From Hermetia illucens (lineage: Eukaryota > Arthropoda > Insecta > Diptera > Stratiomyidae): a stretch of 64,000 nucleotides of DNA. Location: positions 14,002,388-14,066,387 of the forward strand of contig NC_051855.1 of assembly GCF_905115235.1 (NCBI RefSeq). The letters are read 5' to 3'. The notes below the pieces were generated by a model. That model did no database searches. It was given only the letters and a program-made list of their open reading frames with translations, and was not told where the DNA came from. This document shows positions 11,461 to 24,200 of the stretch, piece by piece. The position numbers and the translations under genes were made by a program. Every line of letters begins with the position of its first letter. Within the stretch, counting starts at the first letter, position 1.

Positions 11461-14400
11461 CGGTGGGTCATGTCATTATCCGTAATCCATGACACGCGCC
11501 TGGTCGCATGCAGCTCTGCGTTCGCAACTCAGGTTAGGATAAACCTGGTACGCCATATATATATATATATTTGTAAGTTTTTAGTGCATATGATTTTGAG
11601 CCCCGAAAGCAAGTTTTACTTAGCACCACACACACACTCTTGTGATGGTTGCTGTAGGTATGGACATACGAGAAATGCGTATGAAATGCATATAAATACG
11701 TTCCCAGCCGCCATTTCTAACATCTTAGATACTAGGTGAAAAATGAAAAAAGATATTTTAATATATTTCATATATTAGGTAAAAAACAGGGCAAGTTAAG
11801 AGTTTTTTTCAACATCGTTTCAATAATAGTGAAATTGCGGAAGCAACACTTGTTACTTTCTGTTCCTCCTTCAACAGGTGGTGGTGTCCTTCTCCCAATG
11901 AGTGTGAGAGAATAATACCCATTTGATGGTTTCTTCAAGTTGATGGATAATGGGATCTATCTCATCAGAGTGATTACTTATATACCCCAATTTGAGCTGT
12001 TGTCCTTGTTCGTCCTGAATGACGGTGTTATACTTCCGTATATCAATATAATAATATATATAAAGATTATATAATTGAGTGTCAACCTCCTTTAATTTCA
12101 GTTGACTGGAATGGGATTCGATATCTTCACGGGTTTTCTCACTCCATTACTGTATGCGCTTCAAATCGAGAAGTTTATTCTATTAATAACTACTAATTAA
12201 CTGCGATTATCCATGATATCATTATGGCTATTAGCCAATTTTCAGAACGCGTACAACTCATAATATATACTTTGTCCTGTCGATTTCATTTTATCGAGGT
12301 TAGAAATATATATATATATGTATACCTTTGAATTATTGAAGGAATAATCATAAACGTATAAATTAATGGACTAGCAATCGATAAGTTCCCCGACGAACTT
12401 CTGGCGGGAACTCCATACTCGATCCATAGCTCTTCCTATATAAAGCAAATAGAATGAACATTACGATTAAACCTTGAACCTTATGATCCTTTCTACAAGT
12501 CGTAATAATTCACTTTTTCTTTCCACCATTCTCTTGGTTGAGAAAAATTCAATTTGCTTTTACGTTTTCACCTAGTGCTCATTTGACTTACAGTTGTATC
12601 TGTTTACTTATTTTTACATGAGATGAAGAAGTTAGCACCGTAGATAATTTATTCTGCTTATACAACTGCGATGAACTTGCACTCGCTTTAACTACTTAAT
12701 GTCGCTATCTTCCTCGTAATGGCTACGAATATTTTCATTCATAGAAATCCGTTTTTATTGCGCCTTAGACTGCACGGTGGAGGTGGGACGATGAGGGTAG
12801 TTACAACCCCACGATGGGTCAGAGAGGAAGGCAGCTTCACGGAGGACTAAAGAAAAATTTTATTGTTTTGTGGGGGAGGGTGCAACCTACGCTGCTCTGT
12901 TCGGTCTCTTTCTTGGTCCAGAATCGTTTCATTCTAACTTTTTGATATGGAGAGAGCGTAGAACGTATTTTAAGTGGGGTGCAAGGTATTCGTCGTTTTT
13001 CTCACTTAGTCGTTCAAATGTTTCGCCTTCTCTGTCCTACGATTCGTATCCTGGAGTGAGCTAGTTGCATAGAAGCAAGCGCATGTTCAGATATTTCCGG
13101 CTCGTGTCGGTCTTCTCATCATATTCTGTTCATTGTTAAAAAGGACATGAATGAATTTCTAGTTAATAGCAGTAGACATGAATGGCTCACAAAAGCGGGC
13201 AATTTGCTTATCATGTTGTTCCTGGAATGCCCTAGGAAGCCAGGAATGGAAGGACGAAATCAAGGATTGGGCGTAGTTGTCTGTGAGTAAATGTTAAACC
13301 GTGTTCTACTTATGCTTTTAGGTGTGCGCCAATTGGGTTTCGTATAGTGTAAATGTAGAACGTATATTAAGCAATAAACACTTATAACATAATTTCCGTT
13401 CATAACAACCCTTCTCCATTGACTACTATTTCGCCTTTTATACCACCCACGCTATTCCACATTCCGCTTTGGGTTTGTGTTCAATATAGTGACACGAATG
13501 AGAGGGCGGTTGACGGATTTATATCGCCTATGAAAATAACCCGTAATAGGAGCATGGAGGGAATGACTAGGGTGTGAATCCCTAAGAGCAACAACTCAAT
13601 ACCAATTTCTTCCACATAGCCCCTCTTGTCCTCAGATTTGGAATTTTATAGTAAAAGGGTGAAAATAAGAAGAATCGATGCCTGCTTCTAATAAGGATGA
13701 ATTATGGCAATTGAACAAACCCATCCTGTATGTAGAGGAATCTTTGTTTGCTTTTAATATAAACTAAGACTGAGGTTTTGACTAGTCAAATGACTATTGC
13801 TGCCGCTCATTCTCACTCCACAGCTTCCTACTGGTCCGCGCTTCCGTTTTGTAAAGCTCTACTCGTTCAGTTTAGTGACTGGAAAGTAGCAGCCTGCTCG
13901 TTCGTGCTGTTGCTGCTCCCTATCCTGGAGCTACTGGTGGTATACTCCTAGTAGTCCTAGTGGGTTCCTGCCATTCAATTCTGTCTGTATGGTACGGAAC
14001 GGCACGGTGTTGTGGAATCAGGCCGTACAACGACGACAGTAACCATTTGTTCGGCATCAAGAGCACACTCCAATTTTCACTGCACATCTTCAGTTTATCC
14101 CTTAGCAGAATTTACGGTGTGTATTTTCCTTTTTGTGATATCTCACTTTGATTTAAGTAATAATTGACTCTTTACACTTGGAAGTTTGTGTAGTTATATA
14201 AGCTGATTCAAACAAATAAGACGGCTTAGTGTGTGCACTATCCTTTCGGGGTTTATCTAGAAAGGACCTGGCAAATTTTCGCATCTACAAGTGAGCCAGG
14301 AAACGCGTTCATATTCACGTAATCTTTAGTAGAAAGATACCAAAAAAACCCATTCTTCGAATTAATCACTCAAAACTTCCAAGACTTAACAGAGCAATTA

Positions 14401-15244
14401 ATTCGAAGACAGTGTTAGTTATATTTTGATTGGTTTTGTGAGTTTTTTTCAATTTCTCGCATATGTGCTTGTGTGGTTTTATTTAGTTGACTAACAGTGG
14501 AATCTCAGCAGTTGTTCTAGGTAAATTTATTATTGATAACACCTTATTCATAACATATGTAGTAGTAATTTTGATTCAAGCTATAAAATCATTAATCGCT
14601 TCTGTTGGAAAGTTTGTTTAGTTTCGTAACTGAACCTTAGTTGATAGTAGTTAAAACTTTGACTATACTCTGAAGGATATCGACGTATATTTAGCAGTCC
14701 TGATTACTGACCACTAACTGCAAACTATTTATCGGTCTGTACAGTCAACGACAACTGGAGACAATAGTTAAGGATAAAGTTGAAAAATGTCCGTTACAGT
14801 TTAGATAGCCATCTAAACCAATTCAAATTTGATAAAATGAGTAGGAACCTGGATACATGTCAAGTTCATCTAGGCATACTATGTATATTCTATCTTGAGA
14901 AGTCGGTGAAACCCTTGTAGTGGTTCTATTCCGTCTGCTAAAACTACTAATATTAAACTGGCTACAACAATGAAGAACCCAGATTTATTTCAAGTTAAGC
15001 AGGCATATATCTACCGTAGTATTTCTTGTACGCTTGGACTTCAATAGGATATCCTGGGTGACCCAGGAAGTAACGTTGGTCACTCAGGAGGTGACGATGG
15101 CTTAAACAATTTTTAAATGAGATACTTTCAAAACCTTTGGTTAGCTGGACTAGTAGTCACTGTGTTTACGTTTACAATTTGTAATTTCTTCATTATTCTC
15201 AAGTTTAGACTCGATCAAACTGACTTGAAAAAGTCTGATGTCAA
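11461..15244. other. Long non-coding stretch
   Basis: There is no supported gene. Short (AT)n tracts occur at about 11551-11571 and 12308-12320. At 13867-13872 and 14090-14095 the arthropod initiator-like TCAGTT occurs on the plus strand in a less AT-rich patch (13800-14130). That patch could be a promoter and non-coding first exon of the secreted-protein gene starting at 21205 or upstream of it, but nothing proves this. A 12 bp inverted repeat (CTTCGAATTAAT at 14355-14366, its complement at 14397-14408) is also present. Confidence 0.3.
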
Positions 15245-15790
15245 TTTCGAAAAATTTGAACGGGTTCCATGGGGTGGCAATTTCAATTTAGGAAAGAGAA
15301 AAAAATCACATGGAGCTCATCTCCTCTAATGATGCGTTTCAGGAAGTCTGGTCCACGAGAAATCATGTCTCCAGCGACATTTTTCCGATGCTCTTTTTGC
15401 GAAAAAATTCAGCTTTTTCGGAACCAGTCTTGCAGTTACTCGTTTCATATCCAAAACGTTGGTAACAACTTCATGAACTATCATTTTATCTATGCTCAAA
15501 TCACGATTTTCAAGTACTAATTTATTTATTTTCTCGATGTCATCGTCAGTGATAGATGTTGAAGGCTGTCCAGAACGCGTCAAATCTTCCACCATTTCAC
15601 GCCTTTCTTTGACCTATTTGTAAGACTAATATGCTTGCGTTTTCAACATAGATAAGTCACCGAAAGCCTTGTTAAACATTTTCAAAGAATTAGCACAAGA
15701 AATTTCGTTTGCAACACAAAATTTGAGAAAAACTCTTTGTTCAACTTTTTTATCTATAGTAAAATTCGCAGAGCATTTTTGAGGTAGACT
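15245..15790 (-). mobile_element. Mariner transposon, internally deleted copy
   Basis: On the minus strand the copy starts with MDKKVEQRVFLKFCVANEIS and continues with SLKMFNKAFGDLS, MVEDLTRSGQPSTS and LVPKKLNFFAKRASEK, the N-terminal helix-turn-helix half of a mariner transposase. It then jumps to APCDFFLFPKLKLPPHGTR, the C-terminal 'PDLAPCDFFLFPKLK' block. The catalytic middle is absent and at least one frameshift splits the N-terminal half, so the copy is non-autonomous and dead. It is closely related to the copy at 26150-26580. Confidence 0.8.
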
Positions 15791-17357
15791 GACATTGGCA
15801 GCTGCTGTAAACCCACAAACTGGCAGACCGTGCTCATTTTGGTCTTTTGATAATTAAGGAAAGGTATATCAACTTAAGCAAGAAAAATTTTTACCGATCC
15901 GTTTTGAGTGGTTATTTTAAATTGCCGTTTCCGGGTACTTTTTATACAGAAGCGTATGATATTTTCGAAGTCTCGAGATAATAATATGTAGGACATATTA
16001 ATATTAATGCCTTAAATAAATGCAATTAATAACTTTTTTTTAGCAGGTGCACTATCACAGACAGTTATGGTTAATATTCAGTTAATGGTAAGTGCTAAAA
16101 TGCGTGATGTTGTTTATTGTTCAACCTTTAATTTCCCTTTATATGTGCCTCCACTCTTCTCAAAGTACGGCCAATTTCCGTATTTAAAAATGGAACCCAC
16201 ATAATAGTCACCATCTTCGTTTACTTCCTATAGCCTTAGATTTTTATGAAACGTAATCCCAAAATGAAAAGAGAAAAAGGACATTACGCTATGCGTAAAT
16301 ATTATCTATATAAACTGTGACTACCATTATTCATCGCCTTCGTTTTTCCATTGTATATATGAATTAACCAGAAATAACCACAAAAAAGATAAAGGTCGTG
16401 AATAATCCTCTTACATTTTCTTGCAAAAATGAATATTTGAGATGAATATCTCTTTATTGGCAAATAGAAATATCGTAAACAAATAAGATACAGGAAGAGT
16501 CATGCTGAAGCTTTTGTTTTGAATTTTTGAGCGTCTGATGATGCGTCGGTTAGATATATGTATCTAAGCAAACAACCAGTTTGCTAGTGGGTTTGGAAGA
16601 CAATCATCAACGTCGATTAAAATGCTAATTGAACTGTTGTCATATGAAGTCAGCATTGCTCCAAGATTGAAACCATTTACAATCTATACTCAAAGAATGG
16701 AAATCTTAAAGTTTCCCGATGACTCCCAGATCCGATGGGTCAAATATGGACCAAATTTCCTAGATCCGCGTCAATGGCTGCGTACTTAACGTAAAGTATC
16801 TGTAAACTACCAGATACTGTAGACACAAAAAAGCAAATGAGGAAACAAACAAATTTTCAAAAGTACATTTACCTCTACCTCAATAAGGTTAATTTTCTCA
16901 ACTACCATTGAATTTTTTTATATCTTAAATACGATTTGGTGTATTACTTACTCCAGGCTGAATACGTCCTCATCTATATAACATACTATATATATCAAAT
17001 TGTTTTTCGAACGTGAACTAAATTAATGGCAATATATTGCCAGTAAATGCACAAGCCATGGAATTGTTACGGGAGAGAAAGACACGGAAGAATTACATAT
17101 TCTCAGTGTTTATAGCATTTCTTTATGGTTGAATTGTTTCGTTGTATTCCTGAAAATAAGTGAAATTTGTTAGCTGAGTAATGGCCTGGAAGAGTCTAAT
17201 GGACCCAGAAACTCAAGATGTTCATGAAAATATACTATGTTATTACTAATATTCCTTAAGTACTAATAATCCTTTCCCTGAGAGCCATTTAATGAGGAAA
17301 TTATAATGTACACTTAGTTTGTCACAAGGGGGTCGACCTAGGTAAATCTGAAAAAGA
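15791..17357. other. Non-coding stretch
   Basis: AT-rich, with no recognised gene or repeat. Confidence 0.35.
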
Positions 17358-17940
17358 TTAGTAGTGCAGGCTGGATCGGGGTATTGTCAATGGCGAATGT
17401 GTTTCTTTATTCCCCATTCCCCTCCCGGCGTTGACAGTATGATCCTTTAGAACGAATTTGTGGTGAATGATCCTTTTGCTATCGAAAAAAGAATGAGCAT
17501 TGTCTTTACTTTCGACTTTTGGAACAGACATCTTTTTCAAGGCTGGTGGACCACACCATTCTGCTCTCTGGAGCTTCGTTTGCGGATCATAGGCGAAGCA
17601 CCAGCTCTCGTCATCCGTTATCGAATCCAAAATCATTTACCATCATTTCGAGCAGATCTTCGGGGTGAGCGAGACGCTGTTCCTTTTGTTCGGAGGTTAA
17701 CGCATACGGTACGCCCACACCTCTCTTCGTCGCATTTGCGGTACAGCTCGGACCTGTCGTGTTTTTGGCAATGTGTCCAGACTCGAGACACTCTAAAGCA
17801 TCTTTTCAGTGAAATCTTCTCTCGTAGCCGACGGACGACCCAACCGATTCGGACTTTGCTGGCGGTGATAGCTCTTTTTGCCGCTTTAAGAGGTAGTCTT
17901 ACTCTACGTATTACGCTTTCCGTAGCCGAATATTAGTCTC
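17358..17940 (-). mobile_element. Mariner transposase fragment (central region)
   Basis: The minus strand reads ILDSITDDESWCFAYDPQT, then LQRAEWCGPPALKK and FFDSKRIIHHKFVLKDHTVN. These match the first catalytic Asp block ('TGDESW.faYDPetk..saeW') and the 'FFD..GivH.EFvp.gqTVN' block of mariner transposases. Upstream, to about 17940, shifted frames keep 'QKEQRLAHPEDLLEMM'-like sequence. The C-terminal third is missing. Confidence 0.75.
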
Positions 17941-19865
17941 CTGAATTGACGGTATACCTAGCTGAGACCAGAGAGCTTGACAAATTTTCTTCTCTGCAGT
18001 GATCTCGTCTATGTCTTTACATTCAATGAATACTTGATTTCTACTCAGTTTGACTTTAGTGTTCCCCTTATACGGTTCACACGTTCACCTACGCCCATCT
18101 TTTGCCGTGGGAACTGGTAGTCTTCCGTTGGATAACTTTTTTGCTGTACCTGGAGGCGCTTTCCGTACATGTGAAAGGGGTGTGTAATTTTTTTTCCACA
18201 GAATATAGTCGTGGGAGGTATCAAATTATATTGTTGATACCGGGTGAAACATAGAGGAGTGAGGGCTCAAAATGTGCGCCCAAAAACCTTTAATAGGTCT
18301 TCCGAAGCCTCCAGCTTCCGATATTCCGACTTGTTTATTTCTTTATTACTCTTCCTCTATACATTTTCATGTTACATTTTGCCAAATATCCTACCATATA
18401 TTGATTTCACTCGCCAACCTATCTATTTTTCGTGAAAGCTTCCAAATCTCATTTTCTTCTTACATTTAAGTGCGTCAATGCTCTGACGAGTTTATTGTGT
18501 TTACTTCTCAGCGTCCCACGTAGGTATACCGTAGCATATATGAATATCATCGCATTTAGATGGGATATTCATTCACCTACTAAATATCTGCAACAATTCG
18601 TATCTGAAATGCCATAAGTCCACAAAACACGTCGAATTACTTTATAAGCACAAAGGAGTTCCAATTTTCAAGTAGCAACTTAAAAGTAATTACGATGACA
18701 TATATTATATGTGGGATATTCTGGAAATAACTACATAGCTTCACTCAAATTTCATTGGAATATCTTTTTCTATTAATAAAATTGGAATTAATAGATAAAT
18801 AAGTTAACGTAGTTTTCTCCAATTATTCATTTTAGTCACTTAGCGAATGTCATCCACAAAAGAATGTTAGATTGAATGCTTTAGTAATTCCTGAAGATTT
18901 ACATCGGAAAGAAGCTAAGTAAAGTAAATACAGTACAAGAGCAATCAATCTTGATCATAGAATTCTAGCTTGACCATAGAGCTTAACATAGTAGACCCAA
19001 TTGGTCAATGTGGTTGCATGGAAATGACCCCAAGGTTATACTAGGAATAAAGGAAAAGAATATTAGATAACTTTTACCTTTACCAACAGTACCCTTATTA
19101 CGAGTATATTGAAAGATACTCTAAGAAAGATACCGTCTTTGAATGTCACGAGGACTTTTCATTGATAAATATCCTGCCATACGATATGTGTCCTTAAGTA
19201 TATGTTAGTGTGCTTGTATTTGTTGAAAAATGGCATTTTGCTTTGGGCTCGTTGGCACTCCAAGGAAGAAAATAGAAGATGGAACGAAGGATGAATGGTG
19301 ATGTGTTGTGTAATGATGATGGTGTGAAGGAGCAAACATCCTTTTCTTCATACGATATTCTGTGAAGAATGAAAAGTTTCATATTACCTACTCTAAACGT
19401 AGTGAAATTTCGAAATTTTGTGGGTGAGAGAAATATGTTATTTATGTGTCTTCGGGTTCAAATCAAAACGATACATTCAACTGGCGGAAGGGAAGGAGAT
19501 GAGCTTTCGATTTTTTTCGATGTTGATGGTAGCCAAGTTTATTTTTGTTGTAAATAAAGCTATTCTCACAAACATGGTGTTGGGTGGTATCGAAAGAGTT
19601 TTATCTTTTCACCTTAACGCCCACAGACGGAATGTAATAATAGCATAGAACTATGGATACAGGGTTCTGACACGAGATGTAATATTTCTCCAATTCGGGG
19701 TTTGAGGACGCCCAATTGAATTCTCCCAGTTTTATTGATGAAATGAAAGCCTGACTTTACGGAACTACATTTTTTTCTGTGTAAAAATACTTCGAACTCA
19801 ACTCCCCATAATCCCTTGGCAGATTCCTGGAGGCGGACCTGATACAGGTTCCATTTATACGAGGG
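17941..19865. other. Non-coding stretch
   Basis: No supported gene or repeat. Several short plus-strand open segments at 18244-18617 overlap each other and have no family signature. Confidence 0.35.
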
Positions 19866-20150
19866 TTGTTTAAAAATAAGGTTAACACATTTTTTTCAGG
19901 CACAAGAATTCATTCAAAGAAATCCGCTGCCAACCCGTTGAGAAATCTGGAAACTTCCTCTTGCAACTCGTCGTCGGTCTTGAATTGTTGATCGCCTAGT
20001 CGTACCTTCAACTTCGGAAATAGATAGAAATCATTGGATGCAATGTCAAGGCCAATGGCTTCTCAGCCAAATCCCTCGATTAAGTCCTTCGTGTGTTGTG
20101 AGACACTCTGACGCGCATTGCCTCCTTATCAGAGGACTAAGCTTCGAGAC
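19866..20150 (-). mobile_element. Mariner transposase, C-terminal fragment with element end
   Basis: The minus strand carries IASNDFYLFPKLKVRLGDQ and FKTDDELQEEVSRFLNGLAA, matching 'PSDYFLFPKLK..LgGqrF.tdeElqeeV..fl..laa..f'. The 'gagggttgtttaaaaat' sequence at about 19861 looks like a mariner terminus. It is a separate copy from 17358-17940, because the order of the parts does not fit one insertion. Confidence 0.65.
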
Positions 20151-20199
20151 AATTTCCGGCCCGCCCGCCTGCCTCGCCAAACTTAAATGATTCTTATAA

Positions 20200-20450
20200 C
20201 TTTACACTGTTTTATCCTTTTTTTCGCTATATTGTCGCCAAACAACATTATCTGCATAAAGCAGTGGTATAGAGCGCTGGACGTTGGATGTACCTTGTGA
20301 CGGTGTCCATTCACAAGAACAATGAGGAGTGGCGAGAGAACGCTTCCTTGATGAACACCAAGCGATGAAGCGGTTTTGATCCACCTGCCACACTTCGAAC
20401 ATTACTTTACCCAGTGATAAGTAAACTTTCTTAAAAAAGGTCACCGTTTA
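20200..20450 (-). mobile_element. LINE reverse transcriptase fragment
   Basis: Read in minus-strand frames, 'VFIKEAFSRHSSLFL', 'MDTVTRYIQRPAL' and 'YHCFMQIMLFGDNI' correspond to the 'vhQGs.lSPlLF.l.mD..tr.iq' and 'LLYADDvv' motifs of LINE reverse transcriptases. The YADD box is degraded. Only about 250 bases remain. Confidence 0.55.
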
Positions 20451-21204
20451 GATTTCGATGGACAGATACCGTATATCAAATTTCAACATTTTTTTCACTA
20501 ATTATACAAAACAGCATCCTCCGAAACACAAGGTATCATCCCAAATGTTGATTCCTATTCTTGGGAATTTTGTAAAGAGTCATGCCTCCGAATTTAATTA
20601 CTTTTTCAGCTAGAATTCCCGCAAATGTGGGAAACATAATTCTGAGAAAAGCGTTAATTACCAACAAAATACGATTACAACAACAACAACAAATGTACTC
20701 ATGCAATGGAATGATACCAAGTGTTTATAGATACGCTATTCACATAGCGCTATAAGATTAAGTTAGCGCATAAAGCGGGTAAGGGGTCCTCGAGTCTGAG
20801 CCTGTATTGAATAATTGCCCGGTTCTATGCTCATAAAATCTAAAGAAATGTGAATTTCGCTTTTAAATTTCTGCAGTGTATTCTGGAAAAGCTACGTTAA
20901 CGGTCTAGCCAATAAAAGAAAATTGATTCTGATACCCTCCTAATGTGGTTTCCTTTCTTAAGCCGCTTTTCTTCGACTTGGATGTTCAGGCTAGTGTCTA
21001 TATATAGCGTATCTTTAATTACACGTCCAACACCTTGGCGTGCGACTGAGTGCAATCGTTTCCCATTAAAAAAAGTCATCTTCCTAATTTAATGTTACTC
21101 GAACGGCACATATCTTTTTTTATTTGTCCTTAAATGTTGTCCATACCTCAGGAGATATATATAGTTAGTGAATCTTATTTTTTTATTGTCTATCAAACCC
21201 CCAG
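20451..21204. other. Upstream flank of the prohormone-like gene
   Basis: A short (CAA)n run lies at about 20678-20692. The first coding exon, with the start codon of the downstream gene, should be here or further left, but I could not locate it. Confidence 0.3.
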
Positions 21205-24200
21205 ACACAACAACTTTTAACCCTAAATATTTGGCTGATCGTTGGCATTGTGATAATGCTAATACGCAATAGGGTAAATGGCCAGCTAACTTCCTTAAAT
21301 GGTGCCACCGGAAGAAATTCAGACTATGGTCCAACGAATGGAAATTCTGGAAGTAGCGGTGGTGGAGGCGGTAATGGTGAAGTACTTTTATCAAAAACTT
21401 CACCCTTGAGTGCACAAGAGCCAACTTGTGAGGAATTACGAGCAATGTGGCGGTGAGTAATTGTCTTTTTTCCTCAGGAAATAAATTTTAAAATGGAATT
21501 GTGAACACGAGAAAGGCTTGACACCAACCATGCTCACTACGAAGAGCGAAAATGATAATAAAATTTTATGACTATACAGATGCGAACAAAAAAGTAGTAG
21601 TACGAATTAAATAACATTTGGATAAAACAGCAACGACGGAAGTAATTAAAAATTATAATAACACCAGGTGGACTGAAAAGTTCGTTTAAACTTAGCAAAC
21701 CATTTCTCAGCGGTTGATTTTCCTGGTGTAAAGTGCGAATAATGTTTGTCAAGAACAAGCCTCGGCTCCAACAGTATTTTTTTCCCCTAAAAATCATATG
21801 CATTTACTACTAGCAACGCGTGTTAGCCTATGAACTTTTCAGGGCGTCTGGTATTTATTGGAAAACTGATTGTCGACATGTCTTGTCAGCTCGCCCGCAA
21901 ACAGAACAAGATTTCATATTCTAAATAGTAAATTTATGTCCTTTTTATGTACTTTTTTTGACAAAGAAAGCTGGTCGTGGCTACGGAGGAATAATTTCAA
22001 TTCTTCTGTTTTTTCCACTTATAACTTGCCTTAAATATTTACATTCCCCATCTTGAAAGCATGGCGAATAATCAGAAATAAGTTTTGCCTTATTTATTTC
22101 ACTGTCAACGCTCAAATAAGTTATTATATTATACAGTCAAACCTGTCTAAATTGGACCACTGACAGGACCGAACAAAATCGGTCCGATTGGCAGGTGGTC
22201 CTATTACAAAGGAATAGAAAATGCAAAGAAATACAGAATACAAAAGCAAACTCAGATTATGCATGACCAAAAAATCGGTTATTTTTATCTGACACCTAAT
22301 CTGTTTAATAAAAGCATTTGTAAGTAATTGGTTACTAGTCCAAAGCTTGACGATGATGAACCCTGCGTTGTTAATCCCTTTCATTCTTTAAATGCAATGT
22401 CTTCTCTGGCGTGGATTTATAAAATAAGCCATTTTCATCAATATTGTCCTTGTCCTTCAACTCAGATCTGGAGTTAATCCCTTTCCGTTTTAAATTTTAA
22501 AAATCTTCCAAAGTCTTTCATATTTCTTCGCGAAATACCAAGATTCTATTATATATATATATAGTTGCGAAATTCGCTTTAGCTCCCCCCACGAGTTCCC
22601 GAGACGCTCGCACTCGTCCTCTACTGTTTTACGCCAAGTGCTCTTGGAGCGACCCAAATCGGCCATCGTGGTAGAGTAGACTCCACTGCATGGCATAGCC
22701 CGCAATGCAATTGTCGCCCTTCCTTAATGTATAATTTATCCACTGCCACTTCTGTCTTCATAACACACCCGGGTGGTCCGATTAGGAGGTTTGACTGTAT
22801 GCAGAAAATACAATATATAAGATAAAAACACTTCTAATTTGTTCGTAACTATATATCATGCAGTATTCCTATTTGTCTTAGCTATTACACTTTAAAATGG
22901 AAGGAAGTGTTTAAGTAACAAAGGATTAGTTTAAAGTGTTGTTATTTTATTGGAATTTATATACGAACTTGTATTTAGATTCTCTAAACGGCAATCACGA
23001 GCAGCAGAAGTAACAAACGAAATACCTACATATCGGGATCCATTTGCGTATAATATTTGGGAGCCGTATATTGCAACAACTCGCAGTATAGGAGGGTGAG
23101 CTCCTGATTCTTATAATAAATAGAAAGATATTCTTTCGTTTCTTTTCTAATTGCATACAATTTCGATTGCTTACTATAATTGAGTAATATTGAATCTAAT
23201 GATATTCTGCAAGTTGTTAAGGGAGTCATCCCGTGTGCCGGGTTGGGGAAATCGATTTTTTTTACTATCAATCGCATTCCGGATATAGTGTAGAATATTT
23301 TGGCAAAGTAATTTTTCGATATTCCGAGCCATTCGCGAATTACAGACGATAAATCTGATATATGACAACATGTCATATATCAGATTTATGTCGATCCTCG
23401 TCAATCCGAACAACGCTCGAATGACTTTACTAGAAAAGCGAAAATTGAAGTCAAGGAGCAATAATCGGCTTTACATGGCCTTTTCGAAGAAACTGAAGGT
23501 ATATGGAGCAGGTATAGCAGATTAATGGTCATAATGTTATGCTAAGAATCACATTTTAATTTTTAAATGCGTTTTTTTCGAAACTGCATGTTGAAAATCG
23601 GGTGCCACTATACTACAAAATCTATCCAACGGAATTCTTTGAAATTTTCCCGAGTTATTTAGGATATATTTGTTTCGCAAATCAGGAGAATTGTGATTCA
23701 GGGTCAAAGCTCTTACTGTACAAGACAATCATCTTGCCAGTCTTCATGTATTCCTCGAAAACCTGGGTTCTTAGCAAGAAAAATTGCGAACTCATGGCCG
23801 CGTTCGAGAGAAGAATCCTCTGAAGAATTTTTAGCCCCTTAAATGAGGATGAACAATTCCGTAGCCTACATAACGACGAAATCTATGAGCGATACCATGA
23901 CCATCAGGTTGTGGATTAAATCCAGTTTAATAGGTTGCGGTGGGCGTCAACACTCCATTGTACATAATTAACCACAGTAAGGGACCTAAAACAGAACCCT
24001 AGGATACCCCACACGTTATCAAGAATAATTTCAGTCCATCGTCCGAGTCGCAGTACAGACTTCCCCGAAGAAGAAATTCAACAACGATGCCTACAATATC
24101 TTTCGGAACCTGCTGCTGACCTAGCTCTCATTTTCAGGGGGATTAGTGATTAGTGCTTTTCGAAACTGGTCTTATTTCTGATATTGCAAGAAACGTAAGG

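Noticed and set aside
13867-14130. Initiator motifs as a firm promoter call
   Set aside because: TCAGTT occurs twice, but no downstream promoter element is at the expected spacing and no transcript links it to a gene.
17460-17936. 158-codon plus-strand ORF
   Set aside because: It is the antisense shadow of a minus-strand mariner transposase fragment.
23026-23461. Two overlapping minus-strand ORFs of 116 and 95 codons
   Set aside because: They overlap exon 2 of the prohormone-like gene in part and run through the hairpin. Neither shows a family signature.
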